64,000 nt of DNA from Zoogloea sp. (GCF_017302315.1 NZ_JAFLDT010000002.1:1-64000), one strand, 5' to 3'; positions 37,730 to 46,747 are shown, counted from the stretch's first letter. Notes: generated from the sequence alone by a model not told the origin. Numbers and translations: made by a program.

Positions 37730-38349
37730 AACGTCAAGCTTTTGTCGTGGGCCTCACCGGCGGCATCGGAAGCGGGAAAAGCGCCGCTGCCGATATCTTC
37801 GCCGAATCAGGGGCCGCCATTGTCGATACCGACCGGATCGCCCATGCGCTGACCGGCCCCGGTGGTGGTGCCATGGCAGCGATACGCGCCACCTTCGGGG
37901 ACGGTGTGCTCACCGGGGAAGGCGCTCTGAATCGCGCGGCCATGCGTGCCCTGGCCTTCGAGAGCCAGGACGCGCGCAAGCGCCTGGAGGGCATCCTCCA
38001 CCCGATGATCCGTGAGGAAAGCGAGCACCAATGCCTTGCTGCCCGCGCGCCCTACGTGATCCTGGCCGTGCCCTTGTTGATTGAATCGGGGACTTACCGG
38101 GAGCGGGTGCAGCGTCTGTGCGTGGTCGATTGCCCCGAGGCCTTGCAGGTGCTTCGGGTCATGCAGCGCAGTGGTCTGGAGGAAAGCCAGGTGAGGGCCA
38201 TCATGGCAGCCCAGGTCGGCCGCGCCGAGCGTCTTGCCGCGGCCGACGACATCCTGGACAACGGAGGCACCATCGACGCCCTGCGCGAGCAGGTGGCCAG
38301 GCTCCATCGTCGCTACTTGGCCCTCGCCGCGACCGCCAAAGGCCTGTGA
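37717..38349 (+). CDS. coaE: Dephospho-CoA kinase
   Basis: 210-residue P-loop kinase that phosphorylates dephospho-CoA in the final CoA step. The Walker A motif GLTGGIGSGKSAAAD is at residues about 13-27; the CoaE features VDTDRIAHALT and VPLLIESGTY follow. The ATG at 37717 overlaps the end of the SPOR gene; GTG at 37726 is an alternative start. It is followed by zapD, as in many proteobacteria. Confidence 0.96.
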   Translation: MQPVKRQAFVVGLTGGIGSGKSAAADIFAESGAAIVDTDRIAHALTGPGGGAMAAIRATFGDGVLTGEGALNRAAMRALAFESQDARKRLEGILHPMIREESEHQCLAARAPYVILAVPLLIESGTYRERVQRLCVVDCPEALQVLRVMQRSGLEESQVRAIMAAQVGRAERLAAADDILDNGGTIDALREQVARLHRRYLALAATAKGL

Positions 38350-38409
38350 TATGATTCGCGGCGATCAGACCGACATATCCCCTCATCCCATCCAGGCCCA
38401 GGCGCGCGC

Positions 38410-39165
38410 GTGATCACCTACGAATATCCGCTCAACGAGAGGATCCGCACGCTCCTACGGCTCGAAAACCTGTTCGAGAAAGTCACCCATTTCGTGCGGG
38501 CCGAGGGCGCCCTCGAACACCATGTGGCTCTCCTGACCCTGTTTGAAATTCTCGAGGTGGCGGGCCGGGCAGACCTGAAGGTCGATCTGGTCCAGGAGCT
38601 TGAACGCCAGCGTCAGATCCTGCTGTCCTTCCGCAACAACCCCCAGATTTCCGAAGAGGCCCTGTCCGGCGCCCTTTACGAGATCGAGCAGGCATCCGCC
38701 TCCTTGCTCGCCATGGCCGGCAAGACCGGCCAGTACCTGCGCGAAAATGAATGGCTGATGAACATCCGCAGCCGGGCGGCCATCCCCGGTGGCGCCTGCG
38801 AGTTCGATCTGCCCTCCTACCATCACTGGCTCAACCGGGAGGTTGAAGCCCGCCGCCGTGATCTTGGCGCCTGGGTGCATCCCCTGTTGCCCATCCGTGA
38901 CGGCCTGGCCATCGTGTTGCGCCTGCTGCGGGCCAGCGGCCGACCGGAAGAGCTGATGGCCCTGCGGGGTGCCTTCCAGCAGACCATGGGCGGGCGCACC
39001 GCCCAGATGATTCGCATCCGCCTGGCCTCGACCGCCATGTGCGTGCCGGAGACCAGCGCCAACAAGTACGCCCTGAATGTACGCTTCATGCACGCCGAAA
39101 CCGTGGCCCGGCCCCGTCAGGCGGAGATGGACGTTCCGTTCGAACTGACTTTCTGCAATCTGTGA
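38410..39165 (+). CDS. zapD: Cell division protein ZapD
   Basis: 251-residue cytoplasmic protein of the ZapD (YacF) family, which bundles FtsZ filaments. Family segments include [16 protein letters not shown] at the N-terminus and the C-terminal beta region with [12 protein letters not shown] start at 38410. The coaE-zapD-yacG order is the classical one. The stop codon overlaps the GTG of yacG. Confidence 0.95.
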   Translation: MITYEYPLNERIRTLLRLENLFEKVTHFVRAEGALEHHVALLTLFEILEVAGRADLKVDLVQELERQRQILLSFRNNPQISEEALSGALYEIEQASASLLAMAGKTGQYLRENEWLMNIRSRAAIPGGACEFDLPSYHHWLNREVEARRRDLGAWVHPLLPIRDGLAIVLRLLRASGRPEELMALRGAFQQTMGGRTAQMIRIRLASTAMCVPETSANKYALNVRFMHAETVARPRQAEMDVPFELTFCNL

Positions 39166-39368
39166 GCGATTCCCCCAAGCCCCGCATCGTCAAGTGCCCC
39201 ACCTGCGGCACCGCCGTCGTCTGGGGCCCCCAGAGCCCGCAGCGCCCCTTCTGTTCCGAGCGCTGCCGCCTGATTGACCTCGGCGCCTGGGCGACCGACA
39301 GCTACCGCGTCGAGGGTGACTCGCCCCTCGACGACGAGTCCGATCCTCTCCGCGATCTGCGTCACTGA
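39162..39368 (+). CDS. yacG: DNA gyrase inhibitor YacG
   Basis: 68-residue zinc protein with four cysteines, [11 protein letters not shown] and [14 protein letters not shown], the hallmark of YacG, which binds GyrB and inhibits gyrase in E. coli. An acidic C-terminal tail follows. The GTG at 39162 overlaps the zapD stop (GTGA), so the genes are translationally coupled. Confidence 0.93.
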   Translation: MSDSPKPRIVKCPTCGTAVVWGPQSPQRPFCSERCRLIDLGAWATDSYRVEGDSPLDDESDPLRDLRH

Positions 39369-39386
39369 GCGGCCCGCTGGCCGCTC
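39367..39386. terminator. GC hairpin between convergent yacG and Nudix-ThiE genes
   Basis: A perfect 8-bp stem (GAGCGGCC, loop CGCT) begins at the yacG stop codon and ends 8 bases before the end of the opposing gene. It has no T-run on either side, so bidirectional termination is only suggested. Confidence 0.4.
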
Positions 39387-39393
39387 CTCCACC

Positions 39394-40332
39394 CTAGCCC
39401 GGCCAGAAACTCCGGATGCCCGCCACGCCGTGGGCGCCGTGGGCTTTTGCCGTGTCCAGGTCGTCGGGCTTGAGCCCGCCGAGGGCCAGCACTGGTAGCG
39501 GAAGGGTGCGGATGCGGTCTGCAAAGGCGTCCCAGCCCAGTGCGTCGCGCTCTGGATGGCTGGCGGTGGGGGTGACTGCGCCGAGCACGGCGTAGTCGAG
39601 CCCCAGGGTGGCGGCCAGCTCCAGCTCGTCGCGGGTGTGGCAGGAGGCGCCGACCCATTCCAGCGCCGGTCGGGTTTTGAGTTCAGCCAGGCGCCGGGCC
39701 GGCAGGTGCACGCCGTCGGCGCCGAGGCGGGTGGCCAGGTCCACGTCGTCATTGATCAGGGCGATGGCGCCTGCAGCCCGGGTGCGCCCCAGCACGGCCT
39801 GGGCGAAGGCTTCCCGGTCGGGAGCCGGCAGGCCGGGTTCGCGGATCTGGACCAGGCGCAGGCCGCTGGCCAGGGCCTGGTCGAGGCGGGCCAGCTGGGT
39901 GTCGATGCCGATCTCGGCGGCCTGGGTGATGGCCATCCGGCGGGGCAGGCGGAGAGCCTTGAGGATGGGGCCGTTGGCCGGCAGCATGGGCTCGACGTCC
40001 ATGGTCGCGGCCTGTTGCCAGGAGAGGGCGGCGTGCACCCGGTCGTGGATCTCGCCCCGCCAGACGGGCACTTCGAAGAAGTGCAGATTGACGTGGGCGT
40101 GCTCGTAGACGTGTTCGCGGGTGAGCCACGGCCAGGCTTCCAACACCTCTATGTCGAGTTCTTCGTAGAGTTCGCGGATCAGGGCTTCGCGGGGGGTTTC
40201 GCCGGCTTCGACCTTGCCGCCGGGGAACTCCCAGTAACCCGGGTAGAAGGTGTCGGCAGCGCGCTGCCCGACCAGGAAGCTGCCGTCGGGCCGGGTGATG
40301 ACGGCGGCGGCCACATGCACGATCTTTCTCAT
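39394..40332 (-). CDS. Nudix hydrolase / thiamine-phosphate synthase-like fusion
   Basis: 312 residues in two domains. Residues 1-130 are MutT-like with the Nudix box GKVEAGETPREALIREL followed by YEELDI; such proteins clean 8-oxo-dGTP from the nucleotide pool. Residues about 140-310 resemble ThiE: VQIREPGLP, INDDVDLATRLGADGVHL, GASCHTRDEL and GGLKPDDL. This fusion is widespread in beta- and gammaproteobacteria. ThiE catalytic competence is uncertain, and no other thiamine genes are nearby. The ATG overlaps the stop of the DUF815 ATPase gene (ATGA). Confidence 0.92.
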   Translation of the reverse strand: MRKIVHVAAAVITRPDGSFLVGQRAADTFYPGYWEFPGGKVEAGETPREALIRELYEELDIEVLEAWPWLTREHVYEHAHVNLHFFEVPVWRGEIHDRVHAALSWQQAATMDVEPMLPANGPILKALRLPRRMAITQAAEIGIDTQLARLDQALASGLRLVQIREPGLPAPDREAFAQAVLGRTRAAGAIALINDDVDLATRLGADGVHLPARRLAELKTRPALEWVGASCHTRDELELAATLGLDYAVLGAVTPTASHPERDALGWDAFADRIRTLPLPVLALGGLKPDDLDTAKAHGAHGVAGIRSFWPG

Positions 40333-41192
40333 TGTTCGAAGCGCCCCGCGTAGTCCCGGGCAAACTGCCAGGCCACCCGGCCGCTGCGGGAGCCACGCAG
40401 CAGCGCCCATTGCAGGGCTTCGCCGCGGGCGTCGGGGATGGCCCCGGCCGGCACGCCGAACTCGCCCAGCCAGTGATTCACCACCGTCAGGTATTCGTCC
40501 TGGCTGAAGGGGTAGAAGGAGATCCACAGGCCAAAGCGCTCGGATAGGGAGATTTTTTCCTCCACGGCTTCGGACGGATGGACTTCACCGTCCTTGTGTT
40601 TGGTGGCCGCGTTCTCGGAGAAGTACTCCGGCATCAGGTGGCGGCGGTTGGAGGTGGCGTAGATGAGTACGTTGTCCGGTACGGCGGCCACCGAGCCGTC
40701 GAGAACGCTCTTGAGGGCCTTGTAGGCGGGCTCGCCATCTTCGAAGGACAGGTCGTCGGTGAACAGGATGAAGCGTTCGGGGCGCCCCTCGACGAGCTCG
40801 ACAATGTCCGGCAGGTCGATCAGGTCGTCCTTGTCCACCTCGATCAGGCGCAGGCCCTCGGCGGCGAATTCGGTGAGCAGGGCCTTGACCAGGGATGACT
40901 TGCCGGTGCCGCGGGCACCGGTGAGCAGCACGTTGTTGGCGCGCTTGCCGTTCAGGAACTGGCGGGTGTTGGCGACGATGCGCTCTTTCTTGTCGTCGAT
41001 GTCCTGCAGATCGGCGAGGCGGATCGAGTGCGGGTGCGGGATGGCCTGCAACCCGGCCGCATTGCCCCGGCGGCGCCAGCGGAAGGCCGTGGACGCCGTC
41101 CAGTCGGGGGCGGCCGGGCGTGCCGGGAGGAAGTGCTCAAGGCGCTCGAGCAGGCGTTCGGCCCGGGCGAGGAACTGGTTCAGGTCAGTCAT
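40329..41192 (-). CDS. DUF815 family AAA ATPase
   Basis: 287-residue P-loop ATPase of the DUF815 family. Walker A is LTGARGTGKSSLV (near residue 83), Walker B is FILFTDDLSFE, and the sensor-like IYATSNRRHL follows. The N-terminal part contains WRRRGNAAGLQAI before the ATPase core. The cellular role is unknown. It overlaps the Nudix-ThiE gene at one end and a tiny membrane-protein gene at the other, so the three form a coupled operon. Confidence 0.92.
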   Translation of the reverse strand: MTDLNQFLARAERLLERLEHFLPARPAAPDWTASTAFRWRRRGNAAGLQAIPHPHSIRLADLQDIDDKKERIVANTRQFLNGKRANNVLLTGARGTGKSSLVKALLTEFAAEGLRLIEVDKDDLIDLPDIVELVEGRPERFILFTDDLSFEDGEPAYKALKSVLDGSVAAVPDNVLIYATSNRRHLMPEYFSENAATKHKDGEVHPSEAVEEKISLSERFGLWISFYPFSQDEYLTVVNHWLGEFGVPAGAIPDARGEALQWALLRGSRSGRVAWQFARDYAGRFEQ

Positions 41193-41295
41193 GGGGTGGG
41201 GGTTCCGTATCCTTGTTCTTGGGGCCACGCAGGGCCAGGGCGACGATGCCGAGCAGCACGGCGACGATGCCGAGTTCAAGACCGATCAGCCACAT
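41185..41295 (-). CDS. Small single-span membrane protein, 36 residues
   Basis: A 36-codon gene starting with ATG at 41295 after AAGGAAA (good spacing). It encodes one hydrophobic helix (IGLELGIVAVLLGIVALAL) and a short charged tail (RGPKNKDTEPPPHD), so topology with a cytoplasmic C-terminus is likely. Its last 8 bases overlap the start of the DUF815 ATPase gene, suggesting translational coupling. No family is recognised. Expression is inferred only. Confidence 0.6.
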   Translation of the reverse strand: MWLIGLELGIVAVLLGIVALALRGPKNKDTEPPPHD

Positions 41296-41382
41296 GGTGG
41301 TTTCCTTGTGCATCCCCGGGGGAGCGGTGCGGTGGTTATACTCGGGCGCGTTTCGACAGCATTCTGCAAGTTTACCCCATCC

Positions 41383-42624
41383 ATGTTTTTCACTTTTTCC
41401 CGTCTCCCCATTCTTGTTCCGGTGCTCCTGCTGGCGGCGTGCGCTTCCGCTCCGAAGCCCGTCAGCGAGCCTGCCCGTGCTCCGGTCGTGGTGCCGTCGC
41501 CGCCGACGCCCGCGACGGCACCCTCTCCCGCTACGACCCCGGCGGTCGGCGGGGCACCGGCCCCCCTGCCGCTGGCCCGGCCTCTGCAGGCGGCGGATTG
41601 GTCCGAGTTGCCGGGTTGGGCGAGCGATCCGGTGGAGGAGGCCTGGCCCGCCTTCCTGGCCTCCTGCCGGGCTGTCAGCCGGCAAGCGGTCTGGCGCCCG
41701 GTGTGCGATGCGGCCCGGGGGGTGGGGGAAAAGCCGGGTGCCGCCGCCGTGCGGCGCTTCTTCGAGGCGCGCCTGAGCCCCTGGCGGGTGCTCAATGCCG
41801 ACGGGAGCCGGGAGGGGCTGATCACCGGCTATTACGAGCCCCTGATCAAGGGTAGCCGCAGCCGCAGCAAGGCCTACCCGTGGCCGGTGCATGGCGTGCC
41901 GGACGACCTGTTGACCATCGATCTGGGTGAGGTCTTTCCGGAGCTCAAGGGGCAGCGGGTGCGGGGGCGCCTGGTGGGCAACAAGGTGGTGCCCTACCAC
42001 TCCCGCGCCGAAGTGGCCCGGCTGGGGGATCGCTTCGGGGCGAAGACCCTGCTCTACGCGGAGGATGCCGTCGAGCTGTTCTTCCTTCAGGTGCAGGGCT
42101 CGGGCCGCGTGGAACTGAGCGATGGCAGCGTGGTGCGCCTCGCCTACGGGGATGCCAACGGCCACCCCTATCAGTCCATCGGGCGCTGGCTGGTGGACAA
42201 GGGTGAGATCAAGCTGGAGCAGGCATCCATGGAGGGCATCAAGGCCTGGGCGCGGGCCAACCCCGGGCGTTTGCAGGAAATGCTCAATGCCAACCCCAGC
42301 TATATTTTCTTCCGCGAGCTTCCCCCGTCGGCCGGGGGGCCGTCGGGTGCCCTGGGCCAGCCCCTGACCGAAGGCCGCAGCCTGGCCGTGGATCCGCGCA
42401 GCATCCCCCTTGGCGCGCCCGTGTTTCTTGCCACGACCCAGCCCAACAGCCCCCAGCCCCTGCGGCGCCTGATGCTGGCCCAGGATACCGGGAGCGCGAT
42501 CAAGGGCGGCGTGCGGGGAGACTTCTTCTGGGGGTTCGGCGCCGAGGCGGGTGCCCTGGCGGGGCGGATGCGCCAGAAAGGCGAGATGTGGGTGCTGTGG
42601 CCGCGGGATCAGGTGCCGAGGTAG
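41383..42624 (+). CDS. mltA: Membrane-bound lytic murein transglycosylase A
   Basis: 413-residue lipoprotein. The signal peptide ends in lipobox LLLAAC, so the mature N-terminal Cys is lipidated. A Pro/Ala-rich linker precedes the MltA barrel (ITGYYEPLIKGS, VPYHSRAEVARLG, FFLQVQGSGRVEL, AYGDANGHPYQSIGRWL) and the 3D domain with the catalytic Asp region (MLAQDTGSAIKGGVRGDFF). It cleaves glycan strands to 1,6-anhydro products at the outer membrane. It diverges from the small membrane-protein gene across an 87-base spacer. Confidence 0.96.
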   Translation: MFFTFSRLPILVPVLLLAACASAPKPVSEPARAPVVVPSPPTPATAPSPATTPAVGGAPAPLPLARPLQAADWSELPGWASDPVEEAWPAFLASCRAVSRQAVWRPVCDAARGVGEKPGAAAVRRFFEARLSPWRVLNADGSREGLITGYYEPLIKGSRSRSKAYPWPVHGVPDDLLTIDLGEVFPELKGQRVRGRLVGNKVVPYHSRAEVARLGDRFGAKTLLYAEDAVELFFLQVQGSGRVELSDGSVVRLAYGDANGHPYQSIGRWLVDKGEIKLEQASMEGIKAWARANPGRLQEMLNANPSYIFFRELPPSAGGPSGALGQPLTEGRSLAVDPRSIPLGAPVFLATTQPNSPQPLRRLMLAQDTGSAIKGGVRGDFFWGFGAEAGALAGRMRQKGEMWVLWPRDQVPR

Positions 42625-42758
42625 CCCGGGTGAATGGGTAGATTTGTAATAACGACAGCGTAAATTCTTGGTTCGCTGACGCGAGGGCCTTGGCTATCGT
42701 GCGAAGCTTGCGTCTCTGTCCATGACGCAATCCGATCTGAATGCCTACGGAGACCACT

Positions 42759-43607
42759 GTGCCGCTCACCGAACTGGTTCACTACTTCAACAAACGCAAT
42801 CGGCTTGTCTGCAGTGCGGAGGGGGAGGACTGTTTCCAGATCGTTGACGGTCACGCGCAGGCGCGTTTTCGCGGCAATGTGCTGACTACCCTGTTTCAGC
42901 CGGTGGTGGAGCGGGCCAGCGGGCAGGTGATCGGGCACGAGGCGCACCTCCGTGTGGCGGCGGGCGAATGGGTGGGCGGGCCTGCCCAGGGGGTCTTCCT
43001 GGAGGCCCGCGACGACAACGAGCTGGTGTACCTGGACCGCTTGGTGCGTACCCTCCATGCGCTGAACTTCCTGCAGGAGCGCGAGCAGCATGGGGGCTTT
43101 CTGGCCCTCAACATCCACCCGCAGCTCCTGCGCGCGGTGCGCGGACACCACGGGCATGTGTTCGAGGCCATCCTGGCCCGATGCGGGCTGACGCCCGAGC
43201 GCATCGTGCTGGAGCTTGCGGATGATGGATTTGGCAAACTGGCTTGCCTCAAGGCCGCGGTTGCGGCCTATCGGGAGCGTGGCTATCGGGTGGCGATCGA
43301 CAACTTCGGCCGCCATAGCGCCTGCCTTGATCGCCTGGAGGCATTGGCGCCCGATCTGGTCAAACTGGATCGCAGCCTGATCGGGCATGCCGGGCACCTC
43401 AGCCTTGCCAAGCGGGTGATGACCGAACTGAGCGCCGAGATCCGTCGCCTCGGTGCCCAGGTGGTCTGCCAATGCATTGAAAACCCTTTGCAGCTCCAGG
43501 TGGCCCAGGATGCCGGGGTTGATTGGTTGCAGGGCTATCGTCTCGGCCGCCCGGCCACCCACTGCCTGCCCCTGGTCAGGCCCCGGCGGCCCCGGGAAGC
43601 GGCCTGA
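42759..43607 (+). CDS. Degenerate EAL domain protein
   Basis: About 282 residues with one EAL-like domain covering residues about 35-265 and no GGDEF. The EAL signature reads EAH, the usual DDFGTG reads DNFGRH, and LELTES reads LELADD; the Asn in LNIHP and the Lys in VKLDRS remain. Loss of the second metal-binding Asp suggests poor or no c-di-GMP hydrolysis, so it may act as a binding or protein-interaction module. The GTG at 42759 has GGAG 6 bases upstream; ATG at 42741 is an alternative without a ribosome site. Confidence 0.85.
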   Translation: MPLTELVHYFNKRNRLVCSAEGEDCFQIVDGHAQARFRGNVLTTLFQPVVERASGQVIGHEAHLRVAAGEWVGGPAQGVFLEARDDNELVYLDRLVRTLHALNFLQEREQHGGFLALNIHPQLLRAVRGHHGHVFEAILARCGLTPERIVLELADDGFGKLACLKAAVAAYRERGYRVAIDNFGRHSACLDRLEALAPDLVKLDRSLIGHAGHLSLAKRVMTELSAEIRRLGAQVVCQCIENPLQLQVAQDAGVDWLQGYRLGRPATHCLPLVRPRRPREAA

Positions 43608-43630
43608 AAACGGGGGCTGGCGGGCCCCCG
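43607..43630 (-). terminator. Terminator of dsbC
   Basis: On the minus strand a GC stem (CGGGGGC/GCCCCCG, forward 43611-43630) is followed by TTTT and lies 6 bases after the dsbC stop. It sits between the convergent EAL and dsbC genes. Confidence 0.65.
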
Positions 43631-43636
43631 AGAGGC

Positions 43637-44365
43637 CTACTTGCCGCCCGCCGCCTGGGTCATGGCCTGTTCGAGCTGGGCCAGGGGCACGGCGCCGGGC
43701 AGGCGATTGCCGTCGGCGGTGAAGATCGTCGGTGTGCCGCTGACCTTGATCTTCTGGCCGAGGGCCACGTTCTTGTCGATGGCGCTGGTATCGCAGCCTG
43801 CAGCGGCAGCGGCTGGCGTCTTGCCGGCGGTCATCCAGTCATTCCAGGCCGCGACCCTGTCTTTCGCGCACCAGATGTTCTTCGACTTCTCGGTCGAATC
43901 CGGGCTCAGGATGGGGTACAGGAAGGTGTACACCGTTGCATCCTTGAGGCCCTGCAGATCTTTGGCAAGCCGCTTGCAGTAGCCGCAGTTGGGGTCTTCG
44001 AAGCTGGCGATCACCCGCTTGCCGTTGCCGCGAACCTGTTTGATGGCCTGGTCGAGGGGCAGGGTGGCGAAGTCGATCTTCATCAGCTGGGCCATGCGGG
44101 CCTGGGTCACATTCTTGCGGGTCTTGGCGTCGATCAGGCTGCCATCGATCAGGAAACTGACGTTGGCGTCCGTGTAGAGCAGTTCGCCCGACTTGAGCAC
44201 GACTTCGTACAGGCCACCGTAGGGGGTCTTCTTGATGCTCTCCACGGCGGGGGCGTTGAGGAAGCTCTCGACGTTTTTCTTCACCGTGTTTTCATCGGCT
44301 GCATGGGCGACGCCCGCTGCAAGCAAGAGGGTGGTGAGCAGCGAACGTACGAAGGGGAATTTCAT
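43637..44365 (-). CDS. dsbC: Thiol:disulfide interchange protein DsbC
   Basis: 242-residue periplasmic disulfide isomerase. It has a signal peptide (KFPFVRSLLTTLLLAAGVAHA), an N-terminal dimerisation domain (about 22-90) and a thioredoxin fold with active site FEDPNCGYCKR near residue 125. A second, structural cysteine pair is visible (NIWCAKD and AAGCDTS). The cis-Pro motif is SGTPTIFTADG. It lies 58 bases after the UbiH-family gene on the same strand. Confidence 0.96.
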   Translation of the reverse strand: MKFPFVRSLLTTLLLAAGVAHAADENTVKKNVESFLNAPAVESIKKTPYGGLYEVVLKSGELLYTDANVSFLIDGSLIDAKTRKNVTQARMAQLMKIDFATLPLDQAIKQVRGNGKRVIASFEDPNCGYCKRLAKDLQGLKDATVYTFLYPILSPDSTEKSKNIWCAKDRVAAWNDWMTAGKTPAAAAAGCDTSAIDKNVALGQKIKVSGTPTIFTADGNRLPGAVPLAQLEQAMTQAAGGK

Positions 44366-44423
44366 CCGGGAATCTCCAGGGAAAGGGCGGGTGATGGCAG
44401 GTGAGGCTGGGCGGGTTCGAAGC

Positions 44424-45587
44424 TCAGAAGCGGCCGGCGATGGCATACCGAACAAGGGCATTGCGTACGACCGGCAATCGGTTGGTGAGGTTCAGCCCGA
44501 GATTGCGCAGGCCCGACAGGAGCGGATCGGCGGGCTTGAAAAGCCGGTTGAGGCCGTGGGTGGTGTACTGAAGCAGGGCGGTTTCTTCGGCCCGGGCGCG
44601 GGCGTAGGCGCGCAGGATGGACAGTTCGCCCGGATCACGCCAGGCATCAAGGGCGGCCAGTTGCTCGGCGAGGACACGGGCGTCCTGGTAGCCCAGGTTG
44701 ATGCCGTGGCCCGACAGGGGGTGAATGGCATGGGCGGCGTCGCCGATCAGGGCCAGGCGTGGCTTGACGACCGTTTCGACGCGCATCAGGCGCAGTGGGA
44801 AGGCGGCTGCGGGGGTAACGGTCTCGAGCGTACCCAGGCGGAAGGCGCCCGCTTCACCGACCCGGGCGGCGAGGACTTCCGGCGGAAGGCCGACGAGCTC
44901 GTCGGCCAGGGCGTCGGGGGCCGACCAGACCATGGACATGTGGTCGCCGGGCAGCGGCAGGTAGGCCAGCACGCCATCCTTGCGGAACCATTGAAATGCC
45001 GTGTCGCGGTGGGGCTTCTCGCAGCGGAAGTTGGCGACCACACCCTTCTCGTCGTAGGGCGTGTTGCGGGCGCCGATGCCTGCTGCCTGCCGGACCCACG
45101 AATCCCGGCCATCTGCCGCGACGATGAGCCTGGACTCCAGGCGGCGACCGTCCTCCAGGGTCAGGTAGGCGGCGTCCTCCTCAATGGCGAGGGCGGATGG
45201 AGCGGCCGGACAGAGCAGGCTGACGTTGTGCTGGCGCTTGACGGTCTCCCACAGTTCCAGCTGCATCTGGCTGGATTCCAGGATCCAGGCCAGCTCGCGC
45301 AGGCCACAGTCATAGGCTGAAAAGTCCAGGCGGCCGCCTGCGTCACCATGGATCTCCATGTCGTAAATCGGGGCCAGCCGTTGGGGGTCGAGGTGTTGCC
45401 AGATGCCGATTGAGGACAGGAAGTCCACGTTGGCGGCGCTGATGGCGTAGATGCGGGGGTCCCAGCCTGTGGGTCGGGCCGGGGGGCGGGCTTCCACGAT
45501 GCCGACCTTGAGACGGCTGCCGCGCAGGGCGGCGGCGAGGGCGGCTCCGGCAAGCCCGGCGCCTACGACGAGTACATCGAATTTCAT
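44424..45587 (-). CDS. UbiH/UbiF family FAD-dependent ubiquinone hydroxylase
   Basis: 387-residue flavin monooxygenase. The dinucleotide motif VVGAGLAGAALAAAL is at the N-terminus, the DG motif is VAADGRDSWVRQ (near 160), and the FAD-ribityl GD motif is LALIGDAAHAIHPLSGHGIN (near 285). It probably hydroxylates the ubiquinone ring; the exact position (C5, C6 or C1) cannot be assigned by sequence alone. It lies upstream of dsbC on the same strand. Confidence 0.93.
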   Translation of the reverse strand: MKFDVLVVGAGLAGAALAAALRGSRLKVGIVEARPPARPTGWDPRIYAISAANVDFLSSIGIWQHLDPQRLAPIYDMEIHGDAGGRLDFSAYDCGLRELAWILESSQMQLELWETVKRQHNVSLLCPAAPSALAIEEDAAYLTLEDGRRLESRLIVAADGRDSWVRQAAGIGARNTPYDEKGVVANFRCEKPHRDTAFQWFRKDGVLAYLPLPGDHMSMVWSAPDALADELVGLPPEVLAARVGEAGAFRLGTLETVTPAAAFPLRLMRVETVVKPRLALIGDAAHAIHPLSGHGINLGYQDARVLAEQLAALDAWRDPGELSILRAYARARAEETALLQYTTHGLNRLFKPADPLLSGLRNLGLNLTNRLPVVRNALVRYAIAGRF

Positions 45588-45887
45588 TGGGGAATCTCCT
45601 GCGCCGGGATTGTGCCGGACGGCGCAGGGGAAGTCACCCGCGATGGGACGGGGCAGCAAGGCTGGGCACGTGGATGGGGTGCCGGGGTACGTCGGCATGT
45701 TTCCATTGCAGCGATCGAGGAGGGCCCCTATACGGGTTCGCGCTTCACCGGGGCCGCGAAGGCGAGTGAAAGGCCTGCCGGCAAGATCTGCTTACGCGCT
45801 GTGCGGGGATCAATGTGTCCGATTTGGCTGCGTTTCTTCGCCCGGCCGGGGAGAATGTGGTTCTTTGATTTTCTACAGTGTGCACCG
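45588..45887. other. Intergenic region between divergent genes
   Basis: About 300 bases between the UbiH-family gene and a small hypothetical membrane protein. The plus-strand frame of the latter stays open here but its translation is low-complexity. No RNA, repeat or clear promoter was recognised. Confidence 0.4.
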
Positions 45888-46316
45888 ATGGATGTACGCA
45901 AGCTGGTTGTGGCGCTCTGCGTCGTGACGCTCTTCGCGGTAGCGATCGTGCTCTTCCTTCAGCAGGAGGCGGCCGAGACGGGGCGCCCACCCAATAATCC
46001 GGCCATTGCCGAACACGTGGAGACACGCCACGGGCCTGCATTGCGGGCCATTGGTGTACGCAGTCTGGGGGTGGACCGGAAGTCCGGCGATGTGGTGGTG
46101 GTCTTTGCCGGGGGTGGCCGGCTTGGCCGGCGGGTGGCCGGGCGAGTCCCCGGCTTGGCCGGTGCCGACGGTTGCGGTGAGCTGGATGTGGGGATCGCTG
46201 TGGGTGAGTCCCTCACGGCGTGGGGTAATGCGCGCACGCCCGACTTCCGCTCCCGCCTCGACTGCGTCATTGAAAAAGTGCTCGAGCAGGCTGCGGACCT
46301 GCGCGGCGGAGACTGA
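45888..46316 (+). CDS. Hypothetical protein with one N-terminal membrane helix
   Basis: 142 residues, not recognised. An N-terminal hydrophobic segment (VVALCVVTLFAVAIVLFL) is a signal anchor or uncleaved signal. The remainder is a small soluble, probably periplasmic domain with two cysteines (DGCGELDVG and RLDCVIEKVL) that could form a disulfide. ATG at 45888 lacks a clear ribosome site; ATG at 45855 directly after GGGGAG is an alternative. It lies just upstream of the RNase P RNA gene. Confidence 0.6.
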   Translation: MDVRKLVVALCVVTLFAVAIVLFLQQEAAETGRPPNNPAIAEHVETRHGPALRAIGVRSLGVDRKSGDVVVVFAGGGRLGRRVAGRVPGLAGADGCGELDVGIAVGESLTAWGNARTPDFRSRLDCVIEKVLEQAADLRGGD

Positions 46317-46357
46317 TTCCGGGGCATGCTGCGGCGCGAGCGGCTATACTCCGCGCC

Positions 46358-46747
46358 GGGAAGTTCGCCAGGCAATCGCGGTGTGTCCGCACATCGAGGA
46401 AAGTCCGGGCCCCATAGAGCAGGATGCCGGCTAACGGCCGGGCGCCATAGCCTTCGGGTGAAAGCGACGGAAAGTGCAACAGAGAGCAGACCGCCGATGG
46501 CTCCTCGCGGAGATCAGGCAAGGGTGAAACGGTGGGGTAAGAGCCCACCGCGGACGTGGTGACACGGACGGCACGGTAAACCCCATCCGGGGCAAGGCCA
46601 AATAGGGGGACGCTGACGCTGCTCGCGGAGTCCCCGGGTAGGCTGCTAGAGCGGCGCGGCAACGCGTCGACCAGAGGAATGATTGCCCGGCGGGCCGGTT
46701 TTCGGACGGGTCCGCTCGACAGAACCCGGCTTATCGGCGGACTTCCC
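46358..46747 (+). ncRNA. rnpB: RNase P RNA, bacterial type A
   Basis: About 390-base catalytic RNA that matures tRNA 5' ends. The universally conserved CR-I segment GAGGAAAGTCCGGGC and the 3' segment ACAGAACCCGGCTTA are both present, as are GGTAAACCCC-type and AGAGTGCAACAG-like internal segments (here AAGTGCAACAGAGAG). Helix P1 is formed by 46358-46369 with 46736-46747, one G-U pair, which sets the ends. A TATACT -10 lies at 46345-46350. Confidence 0.97.
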
